Shown here in pieces: positions 1 to 7,982 of a stretch of DNA of 48,333 nt. The DNA is from Gammaproteobacteria bacterium (lineage in GTDB: Bacteria; Pseudomonadota; Gammaproteobacteria; Xanthomonadales; SZUA-36), in assembly GCA_030426265.1 (NCBI GenBank), contig JAUHYP010000024.1:1-48333 (forward strand), written 5' to 3'. A model generated the notes under the pieces. The model saw nothing but the letters and a program-made list of their open reading frames with translations, searched no databases and had not been told where the DNA came from. A program made the position numbers and the translations under genes. The stretch's first letter is position 1; each line of letters begins with the position of its first letter.

Positions 1-69
1 GACCCCGATGACGAACAACGTCGCCATCCACTCCAACGCAACCAGGACGATCCGCGGCACCTCGAACAT
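1..69 (-). CDS. Unidentified membrane-like protein, N-terminal fragment
   Basis: An open frame begins with ATG at 69 and runs off the left edge after 23 codons. The visible residues (MFEVPRIVLVALEWMATLF...) are hydrophobic and look like the start of a first membrane segment. It lies downstream of pgeF on the same strand, with an 86-base gap. No clear ribosome binding site is visible. I do not recognise the family, and the fragment is too short to be sure that it is a gene. Confidence 0.35.
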   Translation of the reverse strand, partial: MFEVPRIVLVALEWMATLFVIGV

Positions 70-155
70 GCGCTAAGCGTAGCGCAGGACGCCGCCGTTC
101 GTGAGGGCGGGATCGGGGTGGCGCGCCGGGTGCAGCGGTCCGCCGGACGCCGGTG

Positions 156-902
156 TTACCGGCTGAGCCAGACGGTCGTCGCCATGCGTCCGCTGATCGG
201 GTTGCGGCGGTAGGAGAAAAACCGGTCGGCGTCGGTATGCGTGCAGAAGCCGCCACCATGCACCGATTCCACGCCGGCACGCGCCAGGATCGCCCGGGCG
301 ATGGCTTCGAGGTCCGCGTGGACATTGCCACCGATGGTGACGAAGCCCGTCTCCAGCCAGGGCAAGCGCCGGCGGAACTCCGACTCGAAATCGGGTCCCA
401 CTTCATAGGCGTTCACACCGATGCCCGGGCCGATCCAGGCCATGAGGCCGGCGGGCGGTGCAGGCATTGCTTCGATGGTCGCCTCGATAACGCCTCCGGC
501 CAGGCCCCGCCAGCCGGCATGCGCCGCGGCCACCTGGGTGCCGGCGCGATCACAGAACAGCACCGGCAGGCAATCCGCCGTCATCACGGTACAGGGCAGG
601 CCCGGCGTCCGGCACCACACGGCATCCGCCTTCACGGGCGCGCCTTCGGTCTCCAGGGCCTCCCGTCGCGCGACCTGGTCTCCGTGCACCTGCCACATCC
701 ACCCGGGCTCGCCCGGCAACAGGCCCCGGAACCGCCGCCGGTTCTCAGCGACATGCTCCGGATCGTCGCCGCCGCCCCTGGCCAGGTTCAGGCTGGCCCA
801 GCCTTCCCGGCTCACGCCGCCGGCGCGGGTGGTGGCCAGGGCGCGCACATTGGAGGGCGCCGGCCAGTCGGGGACGATCGGTTCGAGCGACGTGTCGCTC
901 AT
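156..902 (-). CDS. pgeF: Peptidoglycan editing factor / polyphenol oxidase (laccase domain, YfiH family)
   Basis: A 248-residue protein of the YfiH/PgeF family, copper- or zinc-binding multicopper-oxidase-like hydrolases. In E. coli, PgeF removes misincorporated L-Ser from UDP-MurNAc-peptide precursors. Visible family motifs are TADCLPVLF, the metal-site motif HAGWRGL, and a C-terminal CTHTDADRFFSYRR, which supply the His/Cys metal ligands. The length is typical (about 240-260). I chose the ATG at 902 because it overlaps the rluD stop in an ATGA arrangement and the protein then begins at the usual place (MSDTSLEPIVPDWP). The pgeF-rluD pairing is conserved in gammaproteobacteria and suggests one transcript. 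Confidence 0.93.
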   Translation of the reverse strand: MSDTSLEPIVPDWPAPSNVRALATTRAGGVSREGWASLNLARGGGDDPEHVAENRRRFRGLLPGEPGWMWQVHGDQVARREALETEGAPVKADAVWCRTPGLPCTVMTADCLPVLFCDRAGTQVAAAHAGWRGLAGGVIEATIEAMPAPPAGLMAWIGPGIGVNAYEVGPDFESEFRRRLPWLETGFVTIGGNVHADLEAIARAILARAGVESVHGGGFCTHTDADRFFSYRRNPISGRMATTVWLSR

Positions 903-1870
903 GGCGCGCCCTCCCTGACCACGGCGTCTTCCTCGCGCAGTACCGCCAGCAAGGCCAGGAGGTCCTCCGGGATCGGGGCCTCGAAGCGGCGCTCCTCCCC
1001 GTCCGCTGGATGGCGAAGCCGCAACATGCGGGCATGCAGGGCCTGGCGGCCCAGGCGCTCCAGGGCTTCGACCACACCCGGCGTGATGCCCTGGACGCGA
1101 TGCGGGGCCCGCCCGTACAGGGGGTCGGCCGCCAGGGGATGGCCCAGGTGCTGCAGGTGCACGCGAATCTGGTGCGTACGGCCCGACTCCAGCGCGACCT
1201 CGAGGTGGGTGAAGTGCGCGAAGGCCTCCAGCGGCCGGTAGTGGCTGACCGCCGGCTTGCCACCGGGCACCACGGCCATGCGAATGCGGTGGCTGGGGTG
1301 ACGGCCGATGGGCGCGTCCACCGTGCCGGGCCGTTGGATGCCCCCCTCCGCCACGCATTCATACACCCGGCTCATGCTGCGGTCCTGCAGCTGCGCGACC
1401 AGGGCGGTGTGCGCGCGGAGGCTGCCGGCGACCACCATCACCCCCGTGGTGTCCTTGTCCAGGCGGTGAACGATGCCGGCGCGCGGCAGGTGCTCGAGGG
1501 ACGGACGGTGGTGCAGCAGCGCGTTCTGCAGCGTACCGCTGTGGTGGCCCGCCGCCGGGTGCACGACGAACTCGGCCGGCTTGTTCAACACCAGCAGGTC
1601 TTCGTCCTCGAACAGGATGTTGAGCGGCAGGTCTTCGGCCTCGACTTCGCCCTCGGCCTCGAGTTCGGCGTCCAGCAGCAGGGTCTCGCCGCCGGCCAGC
1701 CGCTGGCTGGGCTTGGCGGGACGTCCATCCAACGTCAGGGCCCCGTCACGGATCCATTTCTGCAGGCGCGCGCGCGAATAATCGGGCAATAGCTCCCCCG
1801 CCGCCTGGTCCAGCCGGTCGCCGGCATGGTCTCGCGGAACCTGGAGCCGATGTTCGATGCGTTGGGGCAT
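899..1870 (-). CDS. rluD: 23S rRNA pseudouridine synthase D
   Basis: RluD isomerises uridines in helix 69 of 23S rRNA (1911, 1915 and 1917 in E. coli). The 323-residue protein has an N-terminal S4 RNA-binding domain (about 15-75, DYSRARLQKWIRDGAL) and a catalytic RluA-type domain with the signature HRLDKDTTG, whose Asp is the catalytic residue. GRTHQIRVHLQHLGHP follows further on. The start is set at the ATG at 1870 (MPQRIEHRLQV), which matches the family N-terminus; an upstream TTG at 1891 would add seven residues. It is divergent from bamD and overlaps pgeF by 4 bases, the same order as yfiO-rluD-yfiH in E. coli. Confidence 0.95.
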   Translation of the reverse strand: MPQRIEHRLQVPRDHAGDRLDQAAGELLPDYSRARLQKWIRDGALTLDGRPAKPSQRLAGGETLLLDAELEAEGEVEAEDLPLNILFEDEDLLVLNKPAEFVVHPAAGHHSGTLQNALLHHRPSLEHLPRAGIVHRLDKDTTGVMVVAGSLRAHTALVAQLQDRSMSRVYECVAEGGIQRPGTVDAPIGRHPSHRIRMAVVPGGKPAVSHYRPLEAFAHFTHLEVALESGRTHQIRVHLQHLGHPLAADPLYGRAPHRVQGITPGVVEALERLGRQALHARMLRLRHPADGEERRFEAPIPEDLLALLAVLREEDAVVREGAP

Positions 1871-2059
1871 GACGGGCCGTCGAGCGCTCAATTCCGGGTC
1901 GAGCGCGAATTGTACCGATTGGGGCGCTCATCACCGACTTCGCAAGTAGCCCGGTCAGCCGGCATGGGCTATCATGCCGCGCCAGACGGTTGTTTTCGGC
2001 CGTCGCGTACGTTCGCTGAACCCAGCTTCGCCAGACCCTAAAGCAAGACCGGATCCGCC

Positions 2060-2878
2060 ATGACCTCATTCCCCGCCCAGCGCCTGCGCGCCCTGTTGCC
2101 CATTGCCCTGCTGCTCGCCCTGTTCCTGGGCCTGGCCGGGTGCAATTCCGATGACAACCTGGACACGCGCACGGCGGAAGAGATCTATGCGGATGCCAAG
2201 GCCAAGCTGGACAAGGGGAACTACCAGGGCGCCGTGTACGACTACAAGAACCTGCAGACGCGCTACCCCTTCGGCCGCTACGCCGAACAGGCGCAGCTGG
2301 AAATGGGCTACGCCTTCTACAAGGCCGGCATCCCGGAACAGGCCCTGGCCACGGCGGACCGATTCATCCGCATGTACCCCACGCACCCGAACCTGGACTA
2401 CGCCTACTACATTCGCGGCCTGACCAACTACGAGCAGCGCGTGGGCTTTCTCGAACGGCTGATGCCCAGCCGCGTGCGCGACCGTGACCAGAGCGCCGCG
2501 CTGGACGCCTTCCAGGACTTCGACGAACTGTGCCGGCGCTTTCCGGACAGCCGTTACTGCCCGGACGCGCGCCAGCGCATGGTCTACCTGCGCAACAACC
2601 TGTCCTACTACGAAATCGACGTCGCCAACTACTACATGCGGCGCAAGGCCTACGTGGCCGCCGCCAACCGCGCGCGCTACCTGATCGAGACCTACCCGGG
2701 CACGCCCGAGGCGGGCAACGCGCTGGTGGTGCTGCACGAGGCGTACTCCGAACTCGACCTGCCCGAACTGGCCGACGACGCCCTGCGCGTGCTCGAGCAC
2801 AACTACCCCGGGCACCCCTACCTCACCGGCGATTACGAAAAAGGATTCTGGGGCAAGCTCTGGCCCTGGGGAGACTGA
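2060..2878 (+). CDS. bamD: Outer membrane assembly lipoprotein BamD
   Basis: An essential lipoprotein of the BAM complex, which folds beta-barrel proteins into the outer membrane. A lipoprotein signal peptide (residues 1-27, LFLGLAGC) ends at the lipidated Cys28. Five TPR-like repeats follow, with the characteristic stretches AEEIYADAKAKLDKGNY, LQTRYPFGRYAEQAQLEM and ADRFIRMYPTHPNLDYAYY. At 272 residues it is of usual size. Divergent transcription from rluD, with about 190 bases between the starts, is the conserved arrangement. The bamD and nadE stop codons converge with about 31 bases between them. Confidence 0.96.
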   Translation: MTSFPAQRLRALLPIALLLALFLGLAGCNSDDNLDTRTAEEIYADAKAKLDKGNYQGAVYDYKNLQTRYPFGRYAEQAQLEMGYAFYKAGIPEQALATADRFIRMYPTHPNLDYAYYIRGLTNYEQRVGFLERLMPSRVRDRDQSAALDAFQDFDELCRRFPDSRYCPDARQRMVYLRNNLSYYEIDVANYYMRRKAYVAAANRARYLIETYPGTPEAGNALVVLHEAYSELDLPELADDALRVLEHNYPGHPYLTGDYEKGFWGKLWPWGD

Positions 2879-2909
2879 TTTCGCGCCAGGCTGCTGGCCG
2901 GGCCTTCCT

Positions 2910-4826
2910 TCAGGCGCGCTCGCGCCACCCCGAAGTGATGGGATAACGCCGGTCGCGGCCGAAGCCGCGTGAGGTGATGCGCGTGCCGGGGGCGCCCTGG
3001 CGGCGTTTGTATTCGTTGATCAGCACCAGTCCCGCCACGCGCCGCACCATGGCTTCATCAAAGCCGTCCGCCACGATGCGGGCGATGGACCAGTCCAGGT
3101 CCACGAAGCGGTGCAGTACTTCGTCCAGCACCTCGTAGGGCGGCAGGGAGTCCTGGTCCAGCTGGTCCGGGCGCAGCTCGGCCGAGGGGGCGCGGTCGAT
3201 CACGGCCTGGGGGATGGCGGGCACAACGCGGGCGCCGGCAGCGGGCCGCGCGCCGGCATCTCCGGGGGGCGCGGTCGCGCCCTCACGCCAGGCGCCCGGC
3301 GCATTCCGCCACGCGCACAGCGCGTAGACCCGCGTTTTCAGGCAGTCCTTCAGCGGCGAGAAGCCCCCGCACATGTCCCCGTAGATGGTGCTGTAGCCCA
3401 CCGCCAGCTCGCTCTTGTTGCTGGTGGCCAGGGGCAGCCAGCCGAACTTGTTCGACAGCGCCATGATGATGTCGCCGCGGATGCGGGCCTGGAGGTTTTC
3501 CTCGGTGACGTCCTCGTCGACCCCGGCGAAGGAGGGCGCCAGGTCAGTCAGCAGGGCCGCGAAGGCGCGCTCGATGGAAATGGTGCGGTAGTCCACGCCC
3601 AGCATCTCCGCCTGTTCGCGGGCCAGGTCCAGGCTCTGCCTGGAGGTGAAACGCGACGGCATCATCACGCAGTGGACCTTGTCCGCGCCCAGGGCGTCGA
3701 CCGCCAGCGCCAGTGTCAGCGCCGAATCGATGCCGCCCGACAGCCCGAAGACCACCTCGCTGAAGCCGTTCTTGTGGATGTAGTCGCGCAGGCCGGTGAG
3801 CAGGACCTCGTAAATTTCTTCTTCCTTGACCGCCGGTGGCGGGGGCCACGATTTCGCGGGAACGTCAGCTGAGCCCGGGGACCGCTGGGACGTTTCCGCG
3901 GAAACTCCACCTGCTTTCGTGGGCTCCTTTCGCGTTTCTGCGGAAACGCCACCATTCTTCGTGGACTCCTTTCGCGTTTCCGCGGAAATTTCGCCGCCTT
4001 TCAGTGAGAAAACACACGTTCCCGCGGAAAACTCCCCCGTCTCCGGATTGAAATCCGCCAGCAGCAGCGCCTCCCGGCACAACGGCCCCTGCGCCTGGCG
4101 GCTGCCGTCGGCACCGACCAGCACAGAGCGGCCATCGAAAACCAGCTCGTCCTGCCCGCCGGTCAGGTTGCAGTAGGCCATCGGCAATCCCGTGTCATGC
4201 GAGCGGCGGGCGAAAACGGCGTCGCGGTCTTCCTGCTTGTCGTCGCGGTAGGGTGAGGCGTTGGGGATGAGCAGCGCCCGGGCGCCGGCGGCGCGGGCCT
4301 TTGCGGCCGGGCCCGGCTGCCAGGCGTCCTCGCAGATCAGGACGCCGAAGGAAAAACCGTCGACTTCGACGACCAGCGCGTCCTCACCGGGCGTGAAATA
4401 GCGCGCTTCGTCGAACACCGCGTAATTGGGCAGCAGGTGCTTGAAGTAGCGGCCCATGACGGCGCCGTCCCGTAGCCAGCTCACCGAGTTGTGGCGAGCG
4501 CCCTGCCGGGCGGGTTCGTCCGGGCTGTCCGCGAGCGGCACGTCACGTTCACCGCCCACACCTCCCGCCATCCACGGGTGGCCGATGACCACGTCGATGC
4601 CCTGCACTTCCCGCGCCAACTCGTCCACGGCGGTATGCACCTGGCGCATGAAGCCAGGGCGCAGCAACAGGTCCTCGGGCGGATAGCCCGTTAGCGCCAG
4701 TTCGGGAAACAGCACCAGCCGCGCGCCGGCAGCCCGAGCTGTCTCGATGCAGTCCCGCGCTTTGCGCAGGTTGCCGGGGACGTCACCGACCAGGAAGTCG
4801 TGCTGTGCGAGGGCGATTCGGATCAT
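2910..4826 (-). CDS. nadE: Glutamine-dependent NAD+ synthetase, with expanded repeat linker
   Basis: Makes NAD+ from nicotinic acid adenine dinucleotide, using ammonia that its N-terminal amidase releases from glutamine. The amidase (about 1-260) has the nitrilase triad at Glu42 (FPELALTGYPPEDL), Lys129 (KHLLPNY) and Cys165 (LICEDAW). The synthetase domain (about 335-638) has the pyrophosphate loop FGLSGGIDSALTLAL at about 361-375. At 638 residues it is longer than the usual 540-570 or so. Two insertions explain this: a 14-residue tandem repeat in the linker at 264-326, and an Ala/Gly/Pro-rich stretch of about 25 residues after KTRVYALCAWRN. Both keep the frame, and catalytic motifs on both sides are intact, so the enzyme is probably functional. 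Confidence 0.95.
   Translation of the reverse strand: MIRIALAQHDFLVGDVPGNLRKARDCIETARAAGARLVLFPELALTGYPPEDLLLRPGFMRQVHTAVDELAREVQGIDVVIGHPWMAGGVGGERDVPLADSPDEPARQGARHNSVSWLRDGAVMGRYFKHLLPNYAVFDEARYFTPGEDALVVEVDGFSFGVLICEDAWQPGPAAKARAAGARALLIPNASPYRDDKQEDRDAVFARRSHDTGLPMAYCNLTGGQDELVFDGRSVLVGADGSRQAQGPLCREALLLADFNPETGEFSAGTCVFSLKGGEISAETRKESTKNGGVSAETRKEPTKAGGVSAETSQRSPGSADVPAKSWPPPPAVKEEEIYEVLLTGLRDYIHKNGFSEVVFGLSGGIDSALTLALAVDALGADKVHCVMMPSRFTSRQSLDLAREQAEMLGVDYRTISIERAFAALLTDLAPSFAGVDEDVTEENLQARIRGDIIMALSNKFGWLPLATSNKSELAVGYSTIYGDMCGGFSPLKDCLKTRVYALCAWRNAPGAWREGATAPPGDAGARPAAGARVVPAIPQAVIDRAPSAELRPDQLDQDSLPPYEVLDEVLHRFVDLDWSIARIVADGFDEAMVRRVAGLVLINEYKRRQGAPGTRITSRGFGRDRRYPITSGWRERA
3849..4037. 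repeat. 42-bp tandem repeat with palindromic core inside nadE (4.5 units)
   Basis: A palindromic core close to GTTTCCGCGGAAAC begins at 3850, 3892, 3934, 3976 and 4018, an exact 42-base period. The middle copies are best conserved and the outer two are degenerate. On the coding (minus) strand each unit gives 14 residues such as GGVSAETRKEPTKA. The core is self-complementary, so the opposite strand would also read SAET in one frame. The tract sits exactly in the linker between the amidase and synthetase domains. Confidence 0.95.
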
Positions 4827-4893
4827 GGGCGCAATTTAGCAAATCGCCTACGGAAGCAGGCTGAAATCTTGGATTTCTACGGAACAAGATTGA

Positions 4894-4908
4894 TTGTCAA
4901 ATTGACAA
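4894..4908. promoter_or_regulatory. Perfect inverted repeat, candidate operator of the TumE/TumA module
   Basis: TTGTCAA-A-TTGACAA is a perfect 7-1-7 palindrome ending 20 bases before the ATG of the toxin gene. Type II TA operons are usually repressed by antitoxin binding to such a site. The link to TumA is inference from position. Confidence 0.6.
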
Positions 4909-4928
4909 CAAATGTACCCCACCCCATC

Positions 4929-5210
4929 ATGAAGGACTCAAAGTCCAGACTGATCGTCGAAGAGAAATGGTCGGTAGGTGATCATCGTTACGAAATGATC
5001 GCCTGGGACGTGCCGGAATCCGACCATTATCCGCATGGCATTTCTTTTCGATTCTGGTTCGGTCGGCAAGGCCGGACGCTTGTGCTATACGACATTCACC
5101 ATGGCAAGTCGTACCACAAGCACTTCGAAGGGCGGGAACTCGTCTACGAGTTTCGGGACCTCGATACGTTGATCAAGGACTTTCTTGAAGACACGGAGAA
5201 GTTCCGATGA
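4929..5210 (+). CDS. TumE-type toxin (DUF6516 family)
   Basis: A 93-residue protein with the pattern of the DUF6516/TumE toxins: an N-terminal basic strand (MKDSKSRLIVEEKW), a WDVPES turn, then YDIHHGKSYHKHFEGRELVYEF and a terminal helix LIKDFLEDTEKFR. The family is described as the toxin of a TA pair whose partner is a winged-helix protein, which is what follows here with a 4-base ATGA overlap. The start is taken at the ATG at 4929; the open frame extends further upstream, but that would overlap nadE and the operator palindrome. Family assignment is from memory of the motif pattern, not a search. Confidence 0.75.
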   Translation: MKDSKSRLIVEEKWSVGDHRYEMIAWDVPESDHYPHGISFRFWFGRQGRTLVLYDIHHGKSYHKHFEGRELVYEFRDLDTLIKDFLEDTEKFR

Positions 5211-5572
5211 AAACACTGACCATCAAGCTTGGCACCCTGGAGGAGATGGTCGAGCGGTTCAAACAGGCCGTCGAGACCCGCGAATATTCCGGCAGCACCC
5301 TGTCATTTGACAGCTACGACGATTTCGCCAGGGCACTCACAGGCAATCGACTGCGCATGATTGAATCGCTGATCCAAGTCGACAAAGGCCTGACCGTGCG
5401 AGGACTCGCCAGCAGGCTCGGCCGGAACGTGCGTGCCGTGCATGATGACATCAAGCATCTCGAACATTTCGGCCTGCTGGTCAACGAACGCGGCAACATC
5501 CACGTCCCCTACGATGACCTGCACATCGACGTGCACATCCGGCGCACTCCGCAAGAAACCCGCGCTGCGTAG
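5207..5572 (+). CDS. TumA-type antitoxin, winged-helix DNA-binding protein
   Basis: A 121-residue protein with an N-terminal helix (about 1-40) and a winged helix-turn-helix (about 45-100: LIQVDKGLTVRGLASRLGRNVRAVHDDIKHLEHFGLL, given here as spaced blocks LTVRGLASRLGRN and VRAVHDDIKHLEHFGLL). It resembles the HVO_A0114-like putative DNA-binding proteins that pair with DUF6516 toxins. Gene order is toxin first and antitoxin second, with overlapping stop and start codons that imply translational coupling. It probably neutralises the upstream toxin and represses the operon through the palindrome at 4894-4908. Confidence 0.75.
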   Translation: MKTLTIKLGTLEEMVERFKQAVETREYSGSTLSFDSYDDFARALTGNRLRMIESLIQVDKGLTVRGLASRLGRNVRAVHDDIKHLEHFGLLVNERGNIHVPYDDLHIDVHIRRTPQETRAA

Positions 5573-5595
5573 AAAAGATTTCCGGGAATGTCGAG

Positions 5596-5665
5596 GGGCG
5601 GGTCGAACGACCCGCCCACCTTGCAGAACTGACTCCAGACCAGCGGGCCGTTCGGCCCACTGGTC
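5596..5665. terminator. Two hairpins between converging tumA and sucD
   Basis: Two strong inverted repeats occupy the gap: GGGCGGGTCG / CGACCCGCCC (5596-5617) and GACCAG-C-GGGCCG / CGGCCC-A-CTGGTC (5638-5665). Neither is followed by a good T tract on either strand, so they may be weak or bidirectional terminators or mRNA 3' end stabilisers for sucCD. Confidence 0.5.
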
Positions 5666-5688
5666 CTTCAATCACACCACGAACAGCT

Positions 5689-6561
5689 TCAGGAAAGCCG
5701 CTCGCTGAGCGCGCTGCCGAGATCGGCCGGGGAGTTCACCGTGGTGACTCCGGCTTCCTTCAGGGCCGCGAACTTGGCTTCGGCCGTACCCTTGCCACCG
5801 GCGATGATGGCGCCGGCGTGGCCCATGCGCTTGCCCGGGGGCGCGGTGACGCCCGCGATGTAGGCCACCACCGGCTTGGTGACGTAGTCGGCGATGAACT
5901 CGGCCGCTTCTTCCTCGGCCGAACCGCCGATCTCGCCCACCATGATGATGCCTTCGGTGGCCGGATCGTCCTGGAACAGGCGCAGCACGTCGATGAAGTT
6001 GGTGCCGTTGATCGGGTCACCGCCGATGCCCACGCAGGTAGTCTGGCCCAGGCCCGCCTGGGTGGTCTGGTAGACCGCCTCGTAGGTCAGCGTGCCGGAA
6101 CGTGACACCACGCCGACCTTGCCGGGCTGGTGAATGAAGCCGGGCATGATGCCGATCTTGCACTCGCCGGGCGTGATCACACCGGGGCAGTTCGGGCCCA
6201 CCAGGCGGCAGCCCGGGATGCCGTCGATCATGGCGCGGGCGCGCATCATGTCGTGCACCGGGATGCCTTCGGTGATGGCCACGATCAGCTCGATGCCGGC
6301 ATCGGCCGCTTCCATGATGGCGTCGCCGGCGAAGGGCGGCGGCACGTAGATCACGGAGGCATTGGCGCCGGTCTCGGCCACGGCCTCGACGACGGTGTCG
6401 AACACCGGCAGGTCCAGGTGCTTCTGGCCGCCCTTGCCCGGGGTGACGCCGCCGACCATGTTGGTGCCGTACTCGATGGCCTGCTCGGTGTGGAAGGTGC
6501 CCTGCTGGCCGGTAAGGCCCTGGCAGATGACCTTGGTGTGCTTGTTGACCAGGATGCTCAT
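5689..6561 (-). CDS. sucD: Succinyl-CoA synthetase, alpha subunit
   Basis: The alpha subunit of the TCA-cycle enzyme that converts succinyl-CoA to succinate with ATP or GTP formation. The 290-residue length is standard. Visible are the N-terminal CoA-binding Rossmann region ([19 protein letters not shown]), the central [18 protein letters not shown], and the C-terminal segment with the phosphorylated His ([18 protein letters not shown]). It overlaps sucC by 4 bases (ATGA), giving coupled synthesis of the two subunits. Confidence 0.97.
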   Translation of the reverse strand: MSILVNKHTKVICQGLTGQQGTFHTEQAIEYGTNMVGGVTPGKGGQKHLDLPVFDTVVEAVAETGANASVIYVPPPFAGDAIMEAADAGIELIVAITEGIPVHDMMRARAMIDGIPGCRLVGPNCPGVITPGECKIGIMPGFIHQPGKVGVVSRSGTLTYEAVYQTTQAGLGQTTCVGIGGDPINGTNFIDVLRLFQDDPATEGIIMVGEIGGSAEEEAAEFIADYVTKPVVAYIAGVTAPPGKRMGHAGAIIAGGKGTAEAKFAALKEAGVTTVNSPADLGSALSERLS

Positions 6562-7730
6562 GCCGCAGCTCCTTTGGCAGCAGCAACCGCCTTGCGGGCC
6601 GCGTCGTTCAAATCATCGGCGGGAATCACCGCCAGGTCGGAATCGGCCAGCATCTGCCGGCCCTGTTCGGCGTTGGTGCCCTGCAGGCGCACCACCACGG
6701 GCACTTCCACGCCCACGGTCTGCACGGCCTGGAGGATGCCTTCTGCGATCAGGTTGCAACGCACGATGCCGCCGAAGATGTTGACCAGGATGGCCTCGAC
6801 GTTGTCGCCGGACAGGATCAGCCGGAAGGCCGCCGCCACGCGCTCGGCGTCGGCAGTGCCGCCCACGTCGAGGAAGTTGGCCGGCTCGCCGCCGTTGAGC
6901 TTGATCACGTCCATGGTGGCCATGGCCAGGCCCGCGCCGTTCACCATGCAGGCGATGTTGCCGTCCAGGGTGACATAGTTCAGGTCGTGCTCGCTGGCGG
7001 CCACTTCGGTGGGGTCTTCCTGCGCGGTGTCGCGCATGGCGGCCAGGTCCGGGTGGCGGAACAGCGCGCTGCCGTCGGCGTTGATCTTGGCGTCCAGCGC
7101 GACCAGGTCGTCATTGCCGTCGATGATCAGCGGGTTGACCTCGACCAGGTCCAGGTCCTTTTCCACGAAGAGCTTGTACAGGCTGGCCATGATCTTGCCC
7201 AGCTGGCGCACGTGCTTGGGCGACAGGCCCATGCCGAAGCCCATCTTGGCAGCGTCGTAGGCGCGGTAGCCGGCAGTGTTGTTCACCTTCACGGTGATGA
7301 TCTTCTCGGGTGAATTGGCCGCGACTTCCTCGATGTCCACGCCACCTTCGGCGGAACCCATGAAGGTCACGCAGCGGTTGCCGCGGTCGACCAGGGCCGA
7401 GAGGTAGATCTCGGAGGCGATGTCGGTGGCCTCGGCGATCAGCACGCTGTCCACCGGCAGGGCACGGCCGCCGGTCTGGTAGGTGGTGATGGACATGGAC
7501 AGCATGCGCTCGGATTCGCTGCGGACCTCGTCCAGGCTGCGCACGAGCTTGACGCCGCCGGCCTTGCCGCGGCCTCCGGCATGGACCTGGGCCTTGACGA
7601 CCCACATCTCGCCACCGAGTTTCTCGGCGGCCGCGACGGCTTCGTCCGGGGTGGTGGCATTGATGCCCGCGGGCACGGGAATGCCGTAGCTGGCGAAGAG
7701 TTCCTTCGCCTGGTACTCATGGAAATTCAT
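6558..7730 (-). CDS. sucC: Succinyl-CoA synthetase, beta subunit
   Basis: The nucleotide-binding beta subunit (390 residues), an ATP-grasp protein beginning [20 protein letters not shown]. Recognisable stretches are [19 protein letters not shown] and the C-terminal ligase part with [22 protein letters not shown] lies just upstream of the ATG at 7730 as a ribosome binding site. It is first in the sucCD operon, and its upstream region faces the TA pair at 7983. A sucCD-pilSR neighbourhood is a Xanthomonadales-like arrangement. Confidence 0.97.
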   Translation of the reverse strand: MNFHEYQAKELFASYGIPVPAGINATTPDEAVAAAEKLGGEMWVVKAQVHAGGRGKAGGVKLVRSLDEVRSESERMLSMSITTYQTGGRALPVDSVLIAEATDIASEIYLSALVDRGNRCVTFMGSAEGGVDIEEVAANSPEKIITVKVNNTAGYRAYDAAKMGFGMGLSPKHVRQLGKIMASLYKLFVEKDLDLVEVNPLIIDGNDDLVALDAKINADGSALFRHPDLAAMRDTAQEDPTEVAASEHDLNYVTLDGNIACMVNGAGLAMATMDVIKLNGGEPANFLDVGGTADAERVAAAFRLILSGDNVEAILVNIFGGIVRCNLIAEGILQAVQTVGVEVPVVVRLQGTNAEQGRQMLADSDLAVIPADDLNDAARKAVAAAKGAAA

Positions 7731-7870
7731 CGGGTCTCCCTGGTGCGACCTTGTTCAGTTGACAGACGCCGCGGAGGGCGGCGAAAAGGGGCGGGTATTG
7801 TCCCCGGTTTCGGCCCGCAACGCAAAGCGCCACGCCGTTTTTCTTGGCTTTTGTGCCTGCGTGGTGTTCC

Positions 7871-7940
7871 GGGCTTCGTTGGCCGGTTTCGGGTTGGTGC
7901 CCCCCCTCCTGTTCGGCTGGGCTTTCGGCCTTCGGCTGCC
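7871..7940 (+). repeat. Solo arm of the dispersed long-inverted-repeat element
   Basis: This stretch aligns with the left arm and following bases of the element at 33066-33273. Shared blocks in order are GGGCTTCGTTG, GGT(G/A)CCCCCC, CTCCTGTTCGGC and TTCGGCCTTCGGCT. The inner hairpins and the matching right arm are absent, so this is a truncated or solo copy. It lies between sucC and the BrnT-like toxin gene, in a 252-base gap that holds nothing else I can identify apart from the palindrome at 7949. Confidence 0.7.
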
Positions 7941-7948
7941 TGCTTGGA

Positions 7949-7981
7949 GACAAAAGGCACACGATGTGGCACACTTTTGTC
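7949..7981. promoter_or_regulatory. Inverted repeat, candidate operator of the BrnT-like/CopG-like module
   Basis: GACAAAAG (7949-7956) and CTTTTGTC (7974-7981) form an 8-base inverted repeat with 17 bases between. A second short palindrome, CACA-CGA-TGTG, lies inside. It ends one base before the GTG start of the toxin gene, leaving no room for a normal ribosome binding site. Confidence 0.5.
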
Positions 7982-7982
7982 C

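Noticed and set aside
3849-4037. CRISPR array
   Set aside because: The period is 42 bases with no distinct spacers, all units are in frame and similar throughout, and the tract lies within a gene.
3826-4176. A plus-strand frame over the nadE repeat that also reads VSAET units
   Set aside because: It arises because the repeat core is self-complementary. The nadE frame continues on both sides into conserved domains, so the minus strand is the coding one.
7581-7982. The upstream part of the long frame leading into the BrnT-like toxin
   Set aside because: It is antisense to sucC and then crosses the solo repeat arm. Family resemblance begins only at the GTG at 7983.
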